Positions 1-8,442 of a stretch of DNA of 64,000 nt are shown here, piece after piece. This DNA comes from Sanguibacter suarezii NBRC 16159. GTDB taxonomy: Bacteria > Actinomycetota > Actinomycetes > Actinomycetales > Cellulomonadaceae. The stretch spans positions 186,001-250,000 of the forward strand of contig NZ_BCRT01000016.1 in the NCBI RefSeq assembly GCF_001552735.1. Reading direction: 5' to 3'. The translations under genes were made by a program, and so were the position numbers. Position 1 is the stretch's first letter, and the number at the start of each line of letters is the position of its first letter. A model generated the notes under the pieces. That model made no database searches, had not been told where the DNA came from, and saw nothing but the letters and a program-made list of their open reading frames with translations.

Positions 1-608
1 AGACCCGTGTGGCACAGGGTGGGTGCGGCCGCCGCGAGCGCGGCCGGGTCCAGCCCCGCCAGCTCGAGGGACTCGTTCTCCCACAGCGCTGCCATCTGCT
101 GCTCGGCGAGGGCCAGCTCGCCCATGCCGGTCCAGCCGGAGTCCACGGCGAGCTCGGCCCGGTACTCCTCGGCGCTCAGGCCCACAGCCGAGGCCTTGAC
201 CCGCATCGGCAGGTCCTTGGACACGACCGTCACCTCCGCCCCCTCGGCGGCGAGGTTGGCCGCGACGGCGAGGATGCGGGTGTCGTTGTCCCCGAGGCGG
301 AAGCCGTCCGGCAAGCTCCGCGGGTCGGTGTGGTTGAGCTCGACGCGCAGCGTCCCGCCGGCCTCGCCCACCGGGATCGGTGAGCTCAGCCCGCCGTGGG
401 CGACCCGGAGGTCGTCGAGCATGCGCAGCGCGCCGCGGGCGAAGTACCCCAGCTCGGCGTGGTGGCGCTTGGCCTCCAGCTCGGTGATCACCACGATCGG
501 CAGCACCACGTCGTGCTCGGCGAAGCGCAGCGGCGCGGTGGGGTCCGAGAGCAGGACCGAGGTGTCCAGCACAAAAGTTCGACGAGCTGCGGTTCGACGA
601 GCTGCCAT
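1..608 (-). CDS. PhoH family protein with N-terminal PIN domain (partial)
   Basis: N-terminal 202 residues of a gene that runs off the left edge. The visible part is a PIN ribonuclease domain: Asp15 in [11 protein letters not shown], Glu43 in VITELEAKR and the [12 protein letters not shown] segment match the PIN acidic active site, followed by [12 protein letters not shown]. In actinobacteria this PIN type is normally fused to a PhoH ATPase/helicase of about 430 residues in total; the PhoH half would lie outside the window. Likely role: RNA processing or decay in the cytoplasm. The start at 608 is an ATG. The first ten codons contain an in-frame 15-bp duplication (AARRT twice). Family call is firm; cellular role is inference. 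Confidence 0.85.
   Translation of the reverse strand, partial: MAARRTAARRTFVLDTSVLLSDPTAPLRFAEHDVVLPIVVITELEAKRHHAELGYFARGALRMLDDLRVAHGGLSSPIPVGEAGGTLRVELNHTDPRSLPDGFRLGDNDTRILAVAANLAAEGAEVTVVSKDLPMRVKASAVGLSAEEYRAELAVDSGWTGMGELALAEQQMAALWENESLELAGLDPAALAAAAPTLCHTG
577..606 (-). repeat. 15-bp in-frame tandem duplication at the PhoH N-terminus
   Basis: Two adjacent copies, 577-591 and 592-606, of GTTCGACGAGCTGC plus one base, directly after the start codon. It adds five residues (AARRT) to the unstructured N-terminus. Confidence 0.75.
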
Positions 609-673
609 GACAGGCTCCCTCCGGCGCGCGTGCGCCTGGGTGTCAGGACGGCCGGATGCCGTCCGTCACGACG

Positions 674-693
674 AAACTACGCCCGCGTAGTTT
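674..693. terminator. Inverted repeat between the MFS and PhoH genes
   Basis: AAACTACG (674-681), CCCG loop, CGTAGTTT (686-693): a perfect 8-bp stem. It lies downstream of the leftward MFS gene and upstream of the PhoH gene, so it can be the exporter's terminator or an operator for PhoH. There is no long T-tract. Confidence 0.4.
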
Positions 694-776
694 GCAGCGC
701 CACGGCACACGCGCGAGGACCCACGACTGTCATACGGCGTTCACCTGCCGGATATCTCCGCAGACGCCGCGGCGTC

Positions 777-2387
777 TCAGCCCGCCACGTGCCCGGACTC
801 CCGGCGCATCGCGACCCCGGCGACCAGCCCGGCCAGCAGCACACCGGCCACGAGCAGCATCGTCTGACCTGCCGCCGTCGCGAAGCCGGTGTTGAAGGCG
901 TCCTGGGCGGCGGCGGCGAAGGAGGCGGCGACGTCGGCGGGCACCCCCTCGGGCACGCTCACCCCGGAGCCGCCGCCCGTGAAGGACCCGCCGGCGGCGG
1001 CGAAGGCGTCGACGAAGGGCTCGCGGAGCTGGGCCGGCAGCGCGGTCGCGGCCTGCGCAGCGGCGTCGGGCAGGGTGACGGCGAGGCGAGCCTGGAGCAT
1101 GGCGACCACGGCTGCCGAGCCGATCACGCCGCCCACCTGGCGGGTGGTGTTGAAGGCGCCGGCGCCCGCACCGGCGGTGGTGTGGTCCAGGCCCGCGGTG
1201 GCCAGGCTGGCCATCGGGGAGAAGACGCACCCGGTCCCCACCCCGAAGAGCACCATCGGCGCCACGATCGCCCACGGCGAGGCCCCCGGGGCGATGACGA
1301 GGTCCAGCCACACGGTGGCCAGGGCGAGGGCCGCGAAACCGGTGACCATGACCCACTTGGCGGGCACACGGTCGGACAGGCGTCCGGCGAAGGGCGCCAC
1401 CACGCCCGAGACCAGCGAGCCGGGCAGGCCGATGAGCGCGGCGTGCAGCGGCGAGAGGCCGAGGGTCGTCTGCAGGAAGATCGTCAGCGGGAAGAAGATC
1501 CCGATCATCGCGAAGGACACCGCCATCCCCGACACGTTGGCCAGGGAGAAGTTGCGGTGGTGGAACAGGCTCAGCGGCAGCAGGGCGTCCGCACCGAGGC
1601 GGTGCTGCCAGGCCACGAAGGCGGCGATGACCACGACGCCGAAGCCGATGATCAGCGGGACGGTGATCGGCCCCCACACCTGACCCCAGTCGAAGGTCTC
1701 CCCCTCCTGGACGCCGAAGACCAGCGCAGCCAGACCCACGACGGACAGCACCACGCCGACGACGTCGAAGGACTTCTTGTTCGTGGCCAGCGCGGGCAGC
1801 GTGCGCACGGCGAAGAACAGCGCGACCAGGCCCACCGGGATGTTGACGAAGAAGATCCACTCCCACCCCAGGGACTCCACGAACAGCCCGCCCAGCACCG
1901 GGCCGGTGATCGTGGCGATGCCCGCGACCGAGCCCCACAGGCCCATCGCCGCGCCGCGCTGGTGCGGGGGGAAGACCCGGGTGATGATCGCCATCGTCTG
2001 CGGGGTCATGAGCGCGGCGCCCACGCCCTGCACCGCCCGCGCGACCACGAGCATGGCGATGCTGCCGGAGAGCCCGCACCACAGCGAGGCCAGGGTGAAC
2101 ACCGCCAAGCCGATGACGAAGATGTTCTTGGGGCCGTACCGGTCCCCCAGCCGCCCGGTGACCAGCAGCAGGACGGCGTAGGTGAGCAGGTAGGCGCTCG
2201 TCACCCAGGCCACCGCGGACAGCCCGACGTCGAAGGTCTCCACGAGGGTGGGGACGGCGATGTTCACGATGGTCGTGTCGACCATGATCATGAAGAAGCC
2301 GAGCAGCAGGGCGGGCAGCACGCTCCACGGCGTGCGGCCACGCAGGTCGACGACGGGCGGTGCCCCGGCGGTGGTGGGTGCGCTCAT
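777..2387 (-). CDS. MFS transporter, DHA2 (EmrB/QacA) family drug exporter
   Basis: A 536-residue integral membrane protein with the 14-helix layout of the DHA2 family, which exports drugs or other toxic organic compounds by proton antiport. Visible hallmarks are the first helix with MVDTTIVNIAVPTL (DHA2 motif D1), motif A RLGDRYGPKN in the loop after helix 2, ARAVQGVGAALMTPQ, and the motif C-like helix GSVAGIATITGPVLGG. The ATG at 2387 is chosen because AGGAC lies six bases upstream and the protein then begins MSAPTTAGAPPV; upstream codons show no family similarity. A loop of about 65 residues rich in Gly/Ala (near residues 425-490) precedes the last helix. No regulator gene is adjacent, so the substrate cannot be named. 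Confidence 0.88.
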   Translation of the reverse strand: MSAPTTAGAPPVVDLRGRTPWSVLPALLLGFFMIMVDTTIVNIAVPTLVETFDVGLSAVAWVTSAYLLTYAVLLLVTGRLGDRYGPKNIFVIGLAVFTLASLWCGLSGSIAMLVVARAVQGVGAALMTPQTMAIITRVFPPHQRGAAMGLWGSVAGIATITGPVLGGLFVESLGWEWIFFVNIPVGLVALFFAVRTLPALATNKKSFDVVGVVLSVVGLAALVFGVQEGETFDWGQVWGPITVPLIIGFGVVVIAAFVAWQHRLGADALLPLSLFHHRNFSLANVSGMAVSFAMIGIFFPLTIFLQTTLGLSPLHAALIGLPGSLVSGVVAPFAGRLSDRVPAKWVMVTGFAALALATVWLDLVIAPGASPWAIVAPMVLFGVGTGCVFSPMASLATAGLDHTTAGAGAGAFNTTRQVGGVIGSAAVVAMLQARLAVTLPDAAAQAATALPAQLREPFVDAFAAAGGSFTGGGSGVSVPEGVPADVAASFAAAAQDAFNTGFATAAGQTMLLVAGVLLAGLVAGVAMRRESGHVAG

Positions 2388-2504
2388 GTGCAGTCCTAGG
2401 GTGAGGTCCGGATGGCGCGGTCGCGCGTGATGACAAACCATCGTCGAGCGGTTGATATTCCCTCCTCCGTTCCATCCTCGCCCCGAGGGCGCTACCGTGA
2501 CCGC

Positions 2505-3095
2505 ATGAACGCGCACGCCGCCCTGCTGCGGGGAGTCAACGTCGGCGGCCACCGGTCGGTGCCGGCCGCGGTCCTGCGGTCCCTGGGGGCCGACGCCGGC
2601 TTCGCAGCCCCGGCGACCCTGCTCACCAGCGGGAACCTCGTGCTGGGCGGCGCCCTCCCCGGGACTCCCGCGGCCTCCTGCACCTCGCCCGCGGACGTCG
2701 CGGACCTGGTCCGCGCGGAGCTGCGGTCCCGCCTCGACCTCGACGTGGACGTCGTGGCGGTCACCCTGGCCGATCTCGACGCGGTCGTGGCGGCCAACCC
2801 CTTCCCCGCGGAGAGCGAGGCCGCGCCGTCCACGGTCCTGGTGACCTTCTACCTCGACCCGCCCGAGCCGCAGCGGCTGGCCGGTCTCGACCTCACCGGC
2901 TTCCCCGAGCGGGTGGTCTGGACCGGCGGCGTGGCCTTCACCCACTACCCTTCGGGCGCCGGGACGAGCCGCCTCACCCCGGCCTACCTGCGCCGCGTCG
3001 TCGGGGTCGACGGGACGGCCCGGAACTGGTCGACCGTGCTCAAGCTCCGCTCTCTGCTCGCCGAGCGGGAGCACGCCGATCAGCCGAAGGACTGA
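2505..3095 (+). CDS. DUF1697 family protein
   Basis: A 196-residue cytoplasmic protein starting MNAHAALLRGVNVGGHR, the signature opening of DUF1697. The family has no established biochemical function. Further family hallmarks are LLTSGNLVL, the VVAANPFP segment and the C-terminal YLRRVVGVDGTARNW followed by STVLKLRSL. The ATG at 2505 is used because homology begins exactly there. It is transcribed divergently from the MFS gene; the roughly 117-bp gap must hold both promoters. Nothing in the context narrows its role. Confidence 0.85.
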   Translation: MNAHAALLRGVNVGGHRSVPAAVLRSLGADAGFAAPATLLTSGNLVLGGALPGTPAASCTSPADVADLVRAELRSRLDLDVDVVAVTLADLDAVVAANPFPAESEAAPSTVLVTFYLDPPEPQRLAGLDLTGFPERVVWTGGVAFTHYPSGAGTSRLTPAYLRRVVGVDGTARNWSTVLKLRSLLAEREHADQPKD

Positions 3096-3162
3096 CCCGA
3101 GGCGCACGAGTCCAGCCGATCGGCCGTCGCACCGGCGTCCTGCGGGTCCGTAGGCTGACGCC

Positions 3163-4509
3163 ATGCAGGTCAGCGACCGCCCCCTCCTCGATGCCCGGTG
3201 GGCCCTCCCCGGGCAGCTGGCGCGCGCCGTCGGCCCGGCGGGAGAGCCATCCTCCACCCGGCGTTCCCCACGCGACTGGGCGGTGGACGCCACCTTCTTC
3301 CTCGCCGCGACGCTGTTCTGGATGATGGGCACCGAGACGTCCGCCACCACGACCGTCGAGCTCTCGAGCGAGGTCGAGAACGGGCTGAGCATCGCCTCGC
3401 CGGTGGCCCACGACCCCTCGATCCTGCTCGACGTCGTCGACCCGGTGGTGGGCGCCCTGCTGTGCATCGCGTTGTGGTGGCGACGCCGGATCCCGGTCGT
3501 CCTCGCGGTCGCCGCCCTGGTCGCCTCGACCTTCTCCGTCACCGCCGCCGGCGCGATCTTCGTCATCGTCTTCACCCTCGCGGTGCACCGCCCGTGGCCG
3601 ATCTCGGTGCCACTGTCCCTGCTCCAGGTCCCCGCTGGCCTCGTCTACGACCGGGTCCATCCCGACACCTCCACGAACGCTGTGCACCTGTCCATCGCCG
3701 GGACCCTCCTCGTGGGCGCCGTCCTCGCCTGGGGCATCGCCGTGCGCGCCCGGCGTCAGCTCGTGCTCAGCCTGCGCACCAGCTCCGAGCAGGAACGGCG
3801 CGAGCACTCCCTCCTGCTGCACAACGCTCGCCGGGCCGAGCGCGAGCGCATCGCCCGCGAGATGCACGACGTCCTCGCCCACCGGATCTCCTTGCTGTCC
3901 GTGCACGCCGGAGCCCTGGAGTACCGCACCGACCAGGCCGAGGCCGGCACCGCACCGCCCCCCACGGCCGCGGAGGTGCGCGACGCCGTCTCGGTCATCC
4001 GGGAGAACGCCCACCAGGCTCTCGAAGAGCTCGCTGAGGTGCTCTCGGTGCTGCGCACCGCGGACCTGCCCGAGGATCCCGCCGACGCCCCCGCGGCGAC
4101 CGGCACAGCCGCACCGCAGCCTGACCTCGGCGACCTCGACGCCCTCGTCGCCGAGGCGCGCACCGCGGGGCAGCAGGTGCACCTGGACGTCCACGCCCCC
4201 GGCCTGGAGACCACCCGACCCCAGCTGCAGCGCACGATCTTCCGGGTGGCCCAGGAAGGCCTGACCAACGCCCGCAAGCACGCACCCACCTCGCTGGTGA
4301 ACATCACCCTGCGCGGCGACGCGGACACCGGCGTGGAGCTCGTCCTGACCAACGTCGTGGCGATGGACGCCGTCGAGTCCCAGATCCCCGGCGCCGGCGC
4401 GGGCCTGGCTGGGCTGACCGAGCGGGTCGCGATCGAGGGCGGGACGTTGGACCACGAGATCCGGTCCGGCGCGTTCCGGCTCCGCGTCCGGCTACCGTGG
4501 CGACCATGA
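3163..4509 (+). CDS. Sensor histidine kinase, NarL/DesK type
   Basis: A 448-residue membrane histidine kinase. Roughly residues 37-200 contain about five hydrophobic segments and little extracellular sequence, so it probably senses the membrane or an adjacent signal. A HisKA_3 dimerisation domain follows, with the phospho-acceptor His235 in RIAREMHDVLAHRISLL. The HATPase_c domain is recognised by the N-box QEGLTNARKHAP and G-box GAGAGLAGLTERV. The stop overlaps the start of the response regulator by four bases (ATGA), so the two form a translationally coupled pair. Target genes are unknown; the repeat protein downstream at 5468 is a candidate by position only. Confidence 0.9.
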   Translation: MQVSDRPLLDARWALPGQLARAVGPAGEPSSTRRSPRDWAVDATFFLAATLFWMMGTETSATTTVELSSEVENGLSIASPVAHDPSILLDVVDPVVGALLCIALWWRRRIPVVLAVAALVASTFSVTAAGAIFVIVFTLAVHRPWPISVPLSLLQVPAGLVYDRVHPDTSTNAVHLSIAGTLLVGAVLAWGIAVRARRQLVLSLRTSSEQERREHSLLLHNARRAERERIAREMHDVLAHRISLLSVHAGALEYRTDQAEAGTAPPPTAAEVRDAVSVIRENAHQALEELAEVLSVLRTADLPEDPADAPAATGTAAPQPDLGDLDALVAEARTAGQQVHLDVHAPGLETTRPQLQRTIFRVAQEGLTNARKHAPTSLVNITLRGDADTGVELVLTNVVAMDAVESQIPGAGAGLAGLTERVAIEGGTLDHEIRSGAFRLRVRLPWRP

Positions 4510-5219
4510 TCCGCACCCTCATCGTCGACGACGACGCCCTCGTCCGCTCCGGCCTGCGCCTCATGCTCGGCGGAGCCCATGACATCACCGTGGTCGGCGA
4601 GGTGGCCGACGGCGCGCTCGTGGCCGAGGCCGTCCGCGAGCTGAGCCCCGACGTCGTGCTCATGGACATCCGGATGCCCGTCATGGACGGCATCGCAGCG
4701 ACCGGGGCGCTGGCGGCGAGCGGGACGCCGGCCCAGGTCATCGTGCTGACGACCTTCGGCGGCGACGACATGATCCTGGCCGCCCTGCGGGCCGGGGCCT
4801 CGGGGTACCTGCTCAAGCACACCCCGCCGGAGGAGATCGTCGACGCCGTGCGCCGCGCCGCCGACGGCGAGCCGGTGCTCTCGCCGGCCGTCATGCAGGT
4901 GCTCATCGACCAGGCGACCAAGCTCCCGGTGGCTGCGAGCGCACCGACCGCACCGACAGCGCCGACGGCGCCGGCCCCTGTCGCCGAGCGCGCCGTCTCC
5001 GAGCGCGCTCTCGCCGCACAGACCCGCCTCGGCGTGCTCAGCGCACGCGAGCGCGAGGTCGCGAGCGCCGTCGCCCGGGGGATGACGAACGCCGAGATCG
5101 CCACGGAGATGTTCTTGTCGATGGGCACCGTGAAGTCCCACATCTCGAGCGCACTGACCAAGCTGGACATGACCAACCGGATCCAGCTCGCCCTGCTCGG
5201 TTACGAGGCCGAGCGGTAG
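4506..5219 (+). CDS. Two-component response regulator, NarL/LuxR family
   Basis: 237 residues. Receiver domain (1-120) with acidic pocket DDD at 8-10, phospho-acceptor Asp54 in VVLMDIRMP, the Thr of VLTTF and the conserved Lys in GYLLKHTP. A linker made of repeated P-T-A triplets (about residues 145-165) leads to a LuxR-type HTH (LSAREREVASAVARGMTNAE). The ATG at 4506, overlapping the kinase stop, is preferred to a GTG nine bases earlier. It should be phosphorylated by the kinase at 3163-4509 and bind DNA as a dimer. Confidence 0.9.
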   Translation: MIRTLIVDDDALVRSGLRLMLGGAHDITVVGEVADGALVAEAVRELSPDVVLMDIRMPVMDGIAATGALAASGTPAQVIVLTTFGGDDMILAALRAGASGYLLKHTPPEEIVDAVRRAADGEPVLSPAVMQVLIDQATKLPVAASAPTAPTAPTAPAPVAERAVSERALAAQTRLGVLSAREREVASAVARGMTNAEIATEMFLSMGTVKSHISSALTKLDMTNRIQLALLGYEAER

Positions 5220-5264
5220 CACGAGGCTCGCCCGGGCTCCGGGGAGCCGCCGCGCCACGCCGAG

Positions 5265-5280
5265 TGTGACCTACTTCACA
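5265..5280. promoter_or_regulatory. Crp/GlxR-type operator
   Basis: TGTGACCTACTTCACA is a perfect match to TGTGA-NNTANN-TCACA, the binding consensus known for actinobacterial Crp/GlxR (cAMP receptor protein family). It is about 188 bp upstream of the repeat protein at 5468 and about 45 bp after the response regulator stop. The rest of 5220-5467 shows only a GTTAAC palindrome and a possible TAGCCT -10 near 5299. Confidence 0.65.
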
Positions 5281-5467
5281 AAGAGCGTCCGGTTTGCTAG
5301 CCTTGCGGGGTAGTTAACCAAGACTTTGAGTTTCAGATAGTCGAGAGCGCTCATGGACGGACCAATGGCGGTCCGCCCTCAGGGCTCCCGCCCCGTCCAC
5401 ACCAGCCCGGCGCTGCGCCCGGCTGTTCACGCGCGCGCCGGAAGCTGCGGCGCGAGACAGGACTTCG

Positions 5468-7057
5468 ATGAGCTCGCACGAGACTGCCCGACTGCCCCGT
5501 TTCCCCTTCTTCACCGGGATCTCGATGATCCTGCTCGCTCTCGTAGCGATCGGGCTCATCGTCTACCTCCAGATCTTCAACACGAAGGTGCACAACGCCT
5601 CGATCAAGCTCAACGACGGGTCCGTCCAGGTGGCCGCCGGCGCGAGCGAGCTCGCCGCCGGATCAGGCAGCGCGGCCACCGGGGCGAGCGACCTGTCGAC
5701 CGGTGCCACGACCCTGCAGACCGGCGCCGCCGCGGTCGCCGACGGGGCGACCAGCCTCTCTGACGGTGCCGCCACGCTGGCCACCGGGGCCATCGCCCTC
5801 CAGACCGGCGCGAGCAGCCTCGACACCGGCGCCCAGGCCCTCGACGTCGGGGCCTCCAAGGTCGCCACCGGTGCGTCCGACGCCGCCACAGGTGCCCAGC
5901 GCCTCAAGGTCGGCGCAGCCGCGGTGGACACCGGCGCCAGCACGCTCGCGACCAAGACCGGCGAGCTGCGCGACTCCGTCGCGGTCCTGGCCGACAAGCT
6001 CCCCACCCTGGACACCGGAGCCGGAGCGATCGTGGACGGAGCCAAGTCCGTCTCCGACGGAGTCACCAGCGTGAAGACGAACGTCGAGGCCCTCAGCACA
6101 GGCTTGGGTCAGATCTCCCAGGCCGTGACCACCGCACCTCCGGGGGGCACCTCGCTCATGGCAGCCGCGAAGAGCGTCAGCGACGGAGCGGGCAACCTCG
6201 CGACACAGCTCGACACCCTCGAAGGCACTCTCGAGGCGCTCCGCACGAAGATCGCCGCCGGCGGCGTCGTGACCGACGCCGAGCTCGCGGCGCTCTCCGC
6301 GGGCGCGGGGGCCCTGTCCACGGGGGCGACCACCCTCCAGAACGCTGTGCTCGACTCGACGCCCGGCTCAGCACCGACGAGCCTGTCCGACGGTCTCCTC
6401 GTCATGCAGGCCACGATCGCCGGTGTCTCCACGAGCGCGAGCACCCTCGCGACCGGGATGGCTCCGCTCGTCACCGGGTCCGCCGCCGTGCACGCCGGGG
6501 CGAGCACCCTCAAGGAGGGCACCGCCGCGCTGGCCCTCGCCGGCCCCGCGCTCGTCGAGGGCACCACGCTCATCGCGGCCGGGGCGAGCACGCTCAGCGA
6601 CGGGACGACCAGTCTCGCGACGGGCACCACCTCCTTGGCCACCGGGACGCAGACCTTGGCCACCGGGGCGACCACCCTGGCCACCGGGGCAGGCACGCTG
6701 GCAGAGGGCACCACCGAGATGAGCACCGGGGCGACGACCCTGTCCCTGGGATCGCAGACGCTGGCCGCCGGGGCCTCGACCCTGGCCACCGGCGCCGGCG
6801 ACCTCAGCTCCGGCTCCGACACCCTCGCCGAGGGCGCCAGCACCCTCGCCACCGGGGCCAGCGCAGTCGCCGAGGGCGCCGACTCCATCGACGGCGGCAC
6901 CACCCAGATCTCCGCCGGGACCGCGAAGCTCCAGACGGACGTGGAGAACGGCCCGACCCTCACCCTGGCCTTCGTGGGGGCGGCCCTGGCGATCCTCGGG
7001 CTGATCACCGGAACCGTCGCGGTGGTGATCGGGATGCGCAGACGAACACTCGCCTGA
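5468..7057 (+). CDS. Membrane-anchored protein with long GA-x-x-L heptad-like repeats
   Basis: 529 residues. One hydrophobic helix near residues 15-36 (ISMILLALVAIGLIVYLQIF) and one near 498-522 enclose roughly 460 residues of degenerate seven-residue repeats, typified by GATTLATGA, GASTLATGA and GAQALDVGA. The repeated G-A-x-x-L pattern is like the heptads of YhgE/Pip (phage infection protein) and EsaA-type membrane proteins, but the flanking domains of those families are not evident, so this is a resemblance and not a family call. Expected topology: two membrane anchors with the repeat arm on the outside. A Crp/GlxR box upstream suggests cAMP-linked control. Only Arg/Thr-rich residues (MRRRTLA) follow the last helix. 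Function unknown. Confidence 0.75.
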   Translation: MSSHETARLPRFPFFTGISMILLALVAIGLIVYLQIFNTKVHNASIKLNDGSVQVAAGASELAAGSGSAATGASDLSTGATTLQTGAAAVADGATSLSDGAATLATGAIALQTGASSLDTGAQALDVGASKVATGASDAATGAQRLKVGAAAVDTGASTLATKTGELRDSVAVLADKLPTLDTGAGAIVDGAKSVSDGVTSVKTNVEALSTGLGQISQAVTTAPPGGTSLMAAAKSVSDGAGNLATQLDTLEGTLEALRTKIAAGGVVTDAELAALSAGAGALSTGATTLQNAVLDSTPGSAPTSLSDGLLVMQATIAGVSTSASTLATGMAPLVTGSAAVHAGASTLKEGTAALALAGPALVEGTTLIAAGASTLSDGTTSLATGTTSLATGTQTLATGATTLATGAGTLAEGTTEMSTGATTLSLGSQTLAAGASTLATGAGDLSSGSDTLAEGASTLATGASAVAEGADSIDGGTTQISAGTAKLQTDVENGPTLTLAFVGAALAILGLITGTVAVVIGMRRRTLA

Positions 7058-7140
7058 CGTACCCTGGGGTCATAGGATCTACCCCTTGGTGTGCCGGGAA
7101 GACTGGTCGGTGTTCTCGTCGTCGACCCCTTGGGAGCAGC

Positions 7141-8433
7141 ATGAGCACGCCCGCCAGCACACCGTCACACACCCCGCCCACCGGCCTGCAACGGCTCACG
7201 GCGTGGGTGACCCGCGAGACTACCGGCGGCCTGCTGCTGATCATCGCAGCGGCCGCCGCCCTCGTCTGGGCGAACTCTCCGTGGCGCGACGCCTACGCCT
7301 CGCTCGCCAGCACGACGATCGGGCCGGAGGCGCTGCACCTCGACCTCACCCTCGCCCAATGGGCTGCTGACGGGCTGCTGGCGATCTTCTTCTTCGTCGT
7401 CGGGCTCGAGCTCAAGTACGAGTTCGTCGCCGGGTCGCTGCGCCAGCCGCGACGGGCCGGCGTCCCGATCCTGGCGGCCGTGGGCGGCATGGCCGTCCCG
7501 GCGCTGCTGTTCGTGCTCGTCCTCAAACTCACCGGGGACACCTCCGCGATCGACGGGTGGGCGATCCCCACCGCGACGGACATCGCCTTCGCCCTCGCGG
7601 TGCTGGCGGTCTTCGGGCGGGGGCTGCCCGCCGCCATCCGCACCTTCCTGCTCACCCTCGCCGTCGTGGACGACCTGCTGGCGATCGTGGTCATCGCGGT
7701 CTTCTACACCGACAGCGTGTCCTGGGTGCCGCTGGGCCTGGCCGTCGTCGCCCTCGTGGTCTTCCGGATGCTGGTCACCGCACGCCGGGTGCACAGGTGG
7801 GCGCTGCTCCCCCTCGCCGTGGTCATCTGGGTCCTCGTGCACTCCTCCGGGGTGCACGCCACCGTCGCCGGCGTCCTCATGGGCTTCCTTGTCCCGGCTC
7901 TCCTCATCCACGGTGAGCACCACCCGCGCACGCACAGCTTCGAGCGCGTGTGGAGCCCGATCTCCTCGGGCATCGCCCTGCCGGTCTTCGCCTTCTTCGC
8001 CGCCGGGGTCTCCCTCGTCGACGACGGCGTCCTGGGTGTCCTCAGCCAGGGGGTCGCGGTGGCGATCATGGTGGCGCTCGTGGTCGGCAAGTGCCTGGGG
8101 GTGCTCGGGACCACGTTCCTGCTGACCAAGCTCACCCCGCTGCGCCTGGCGCCGGGCATCGGCCTGCGGGACCTGCTCCCGGTCGGTCTGCTGGCAGGCA
8201 TCGGCTTCACCGTCTCGCTGCTCATCGCCGAGCTGTCCTTCCCGCCGGACTCCGTGCACGCCCACGCCGCGAAGGCCGCTGTGCTCGCGGCGTCGGTCAT
8301 CGCGGCCTCGCTCGCAGCGCTCGCGCTGCGCGCAGACGCGCGCCGGGCCGACCGCAGCACCGACATGAACGAGGACGGCCTGCCCGACGACGTCACCGAG
8401 TTCATCGGAGGCGAGGACAGCCAAAGCCACTAG
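7141..8433 (+). CDS. nhaA: Na+/H+ antiporter NhaA
   Basis: 430 residues, 12 predicted membrane helices. Family marks: TTGGLLLIIAAAAALVWANS at the N-terminus, FFFVVGLELKYE, the ion-site aspartates in PTATDIAFALAVLAVFG (about residue 146, equivalent to E. coli Asp133) and VVDDLLAIVVIA (about 177-178, equivalent to Asp163/164), and LLAGIGFTVSLLIAELSF near the C-terminus. It exchanges cytoplasmic sodium for external protons, giving salt and alkali tolerance. The acidic C-terminal tail (about 30 residues) is an extension seen in actinobacterial members. The next gene begins nine bases after the stop, suggesting cotranscription. Confidence 0.95.
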   Translation: MSTPASTPSHTPPTGLQRLTAWVTRETTGGLLLIIAAAAALVWANSPWRDAYASLASTTIGPEALHLDLTLAQWAADGLLAIFFFVVGLELKYEFVAGSLRQPRRAGVPILAAVGGMAVPALLFVLVLKLTGDTSAIDGWAIPTATDIAFALAVLAVFGRGLPAAIRTFLLTLAVVDDLLAIVVIAVFYTDSVSWVPLGLAVVALVVFRMLVTARRVHRWALLPLAVVIWVLVHSSGVHATVAGVLMGFLVPALLIHGEHHPRTHSFERVWSPISSGIALPVFAFFAAGVSLVDDGVLGVLSQGVAVAIMVALVVGKCLGVLGTTFLLTKLTPLRLAPGIGLRDLLPVGLLAGIGFTVSLLIAELSFPPDSVHAHAAKAAVLAASVIAASLAALALRADARRADRSTDMNEDGLPDDVTEFIGGEDSQSH

Positions 8434-8442
8434 GCTCACAAC

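Noticed and set aside
396-2399. Long open frame on the plus strand opposite the MFS gene
   Set aside because: Arg/Gly/His-rich composition, no domain, and exactly antisense to a well-supported exporter; a product of high GC content. The same holds for 10055-12220, 13325-15229, 38663-40447 and 61341-63467 on the plus strand.
730-2475. Long open frame on the minus strand overlapping the MFS gene in another frame
   Set aside because: Arg/Pro-rich shadow of the MFS gene with no motif; the +1 frame carries all the transporter hallmarks.
5341-5356. Second CelR-like box (GAGCGCTC core) before the repeat protein
   Set aside because: Only the 8-bp core fits; flanking bases do not match TGGGAGCGCTCCCA.
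5220-5467. Hidden small gene in the gap before the repeat protein
   Set aside because: Frames here give Arg/Pro-rich sequence without ribosome sites; the gap looks regulatory (Crp/GlxR box).
7058-7140. Ion-sensing riboswitch before nhaA
   Set aside because: Only 83 bases, with no conserved paired structure that I could recognise.
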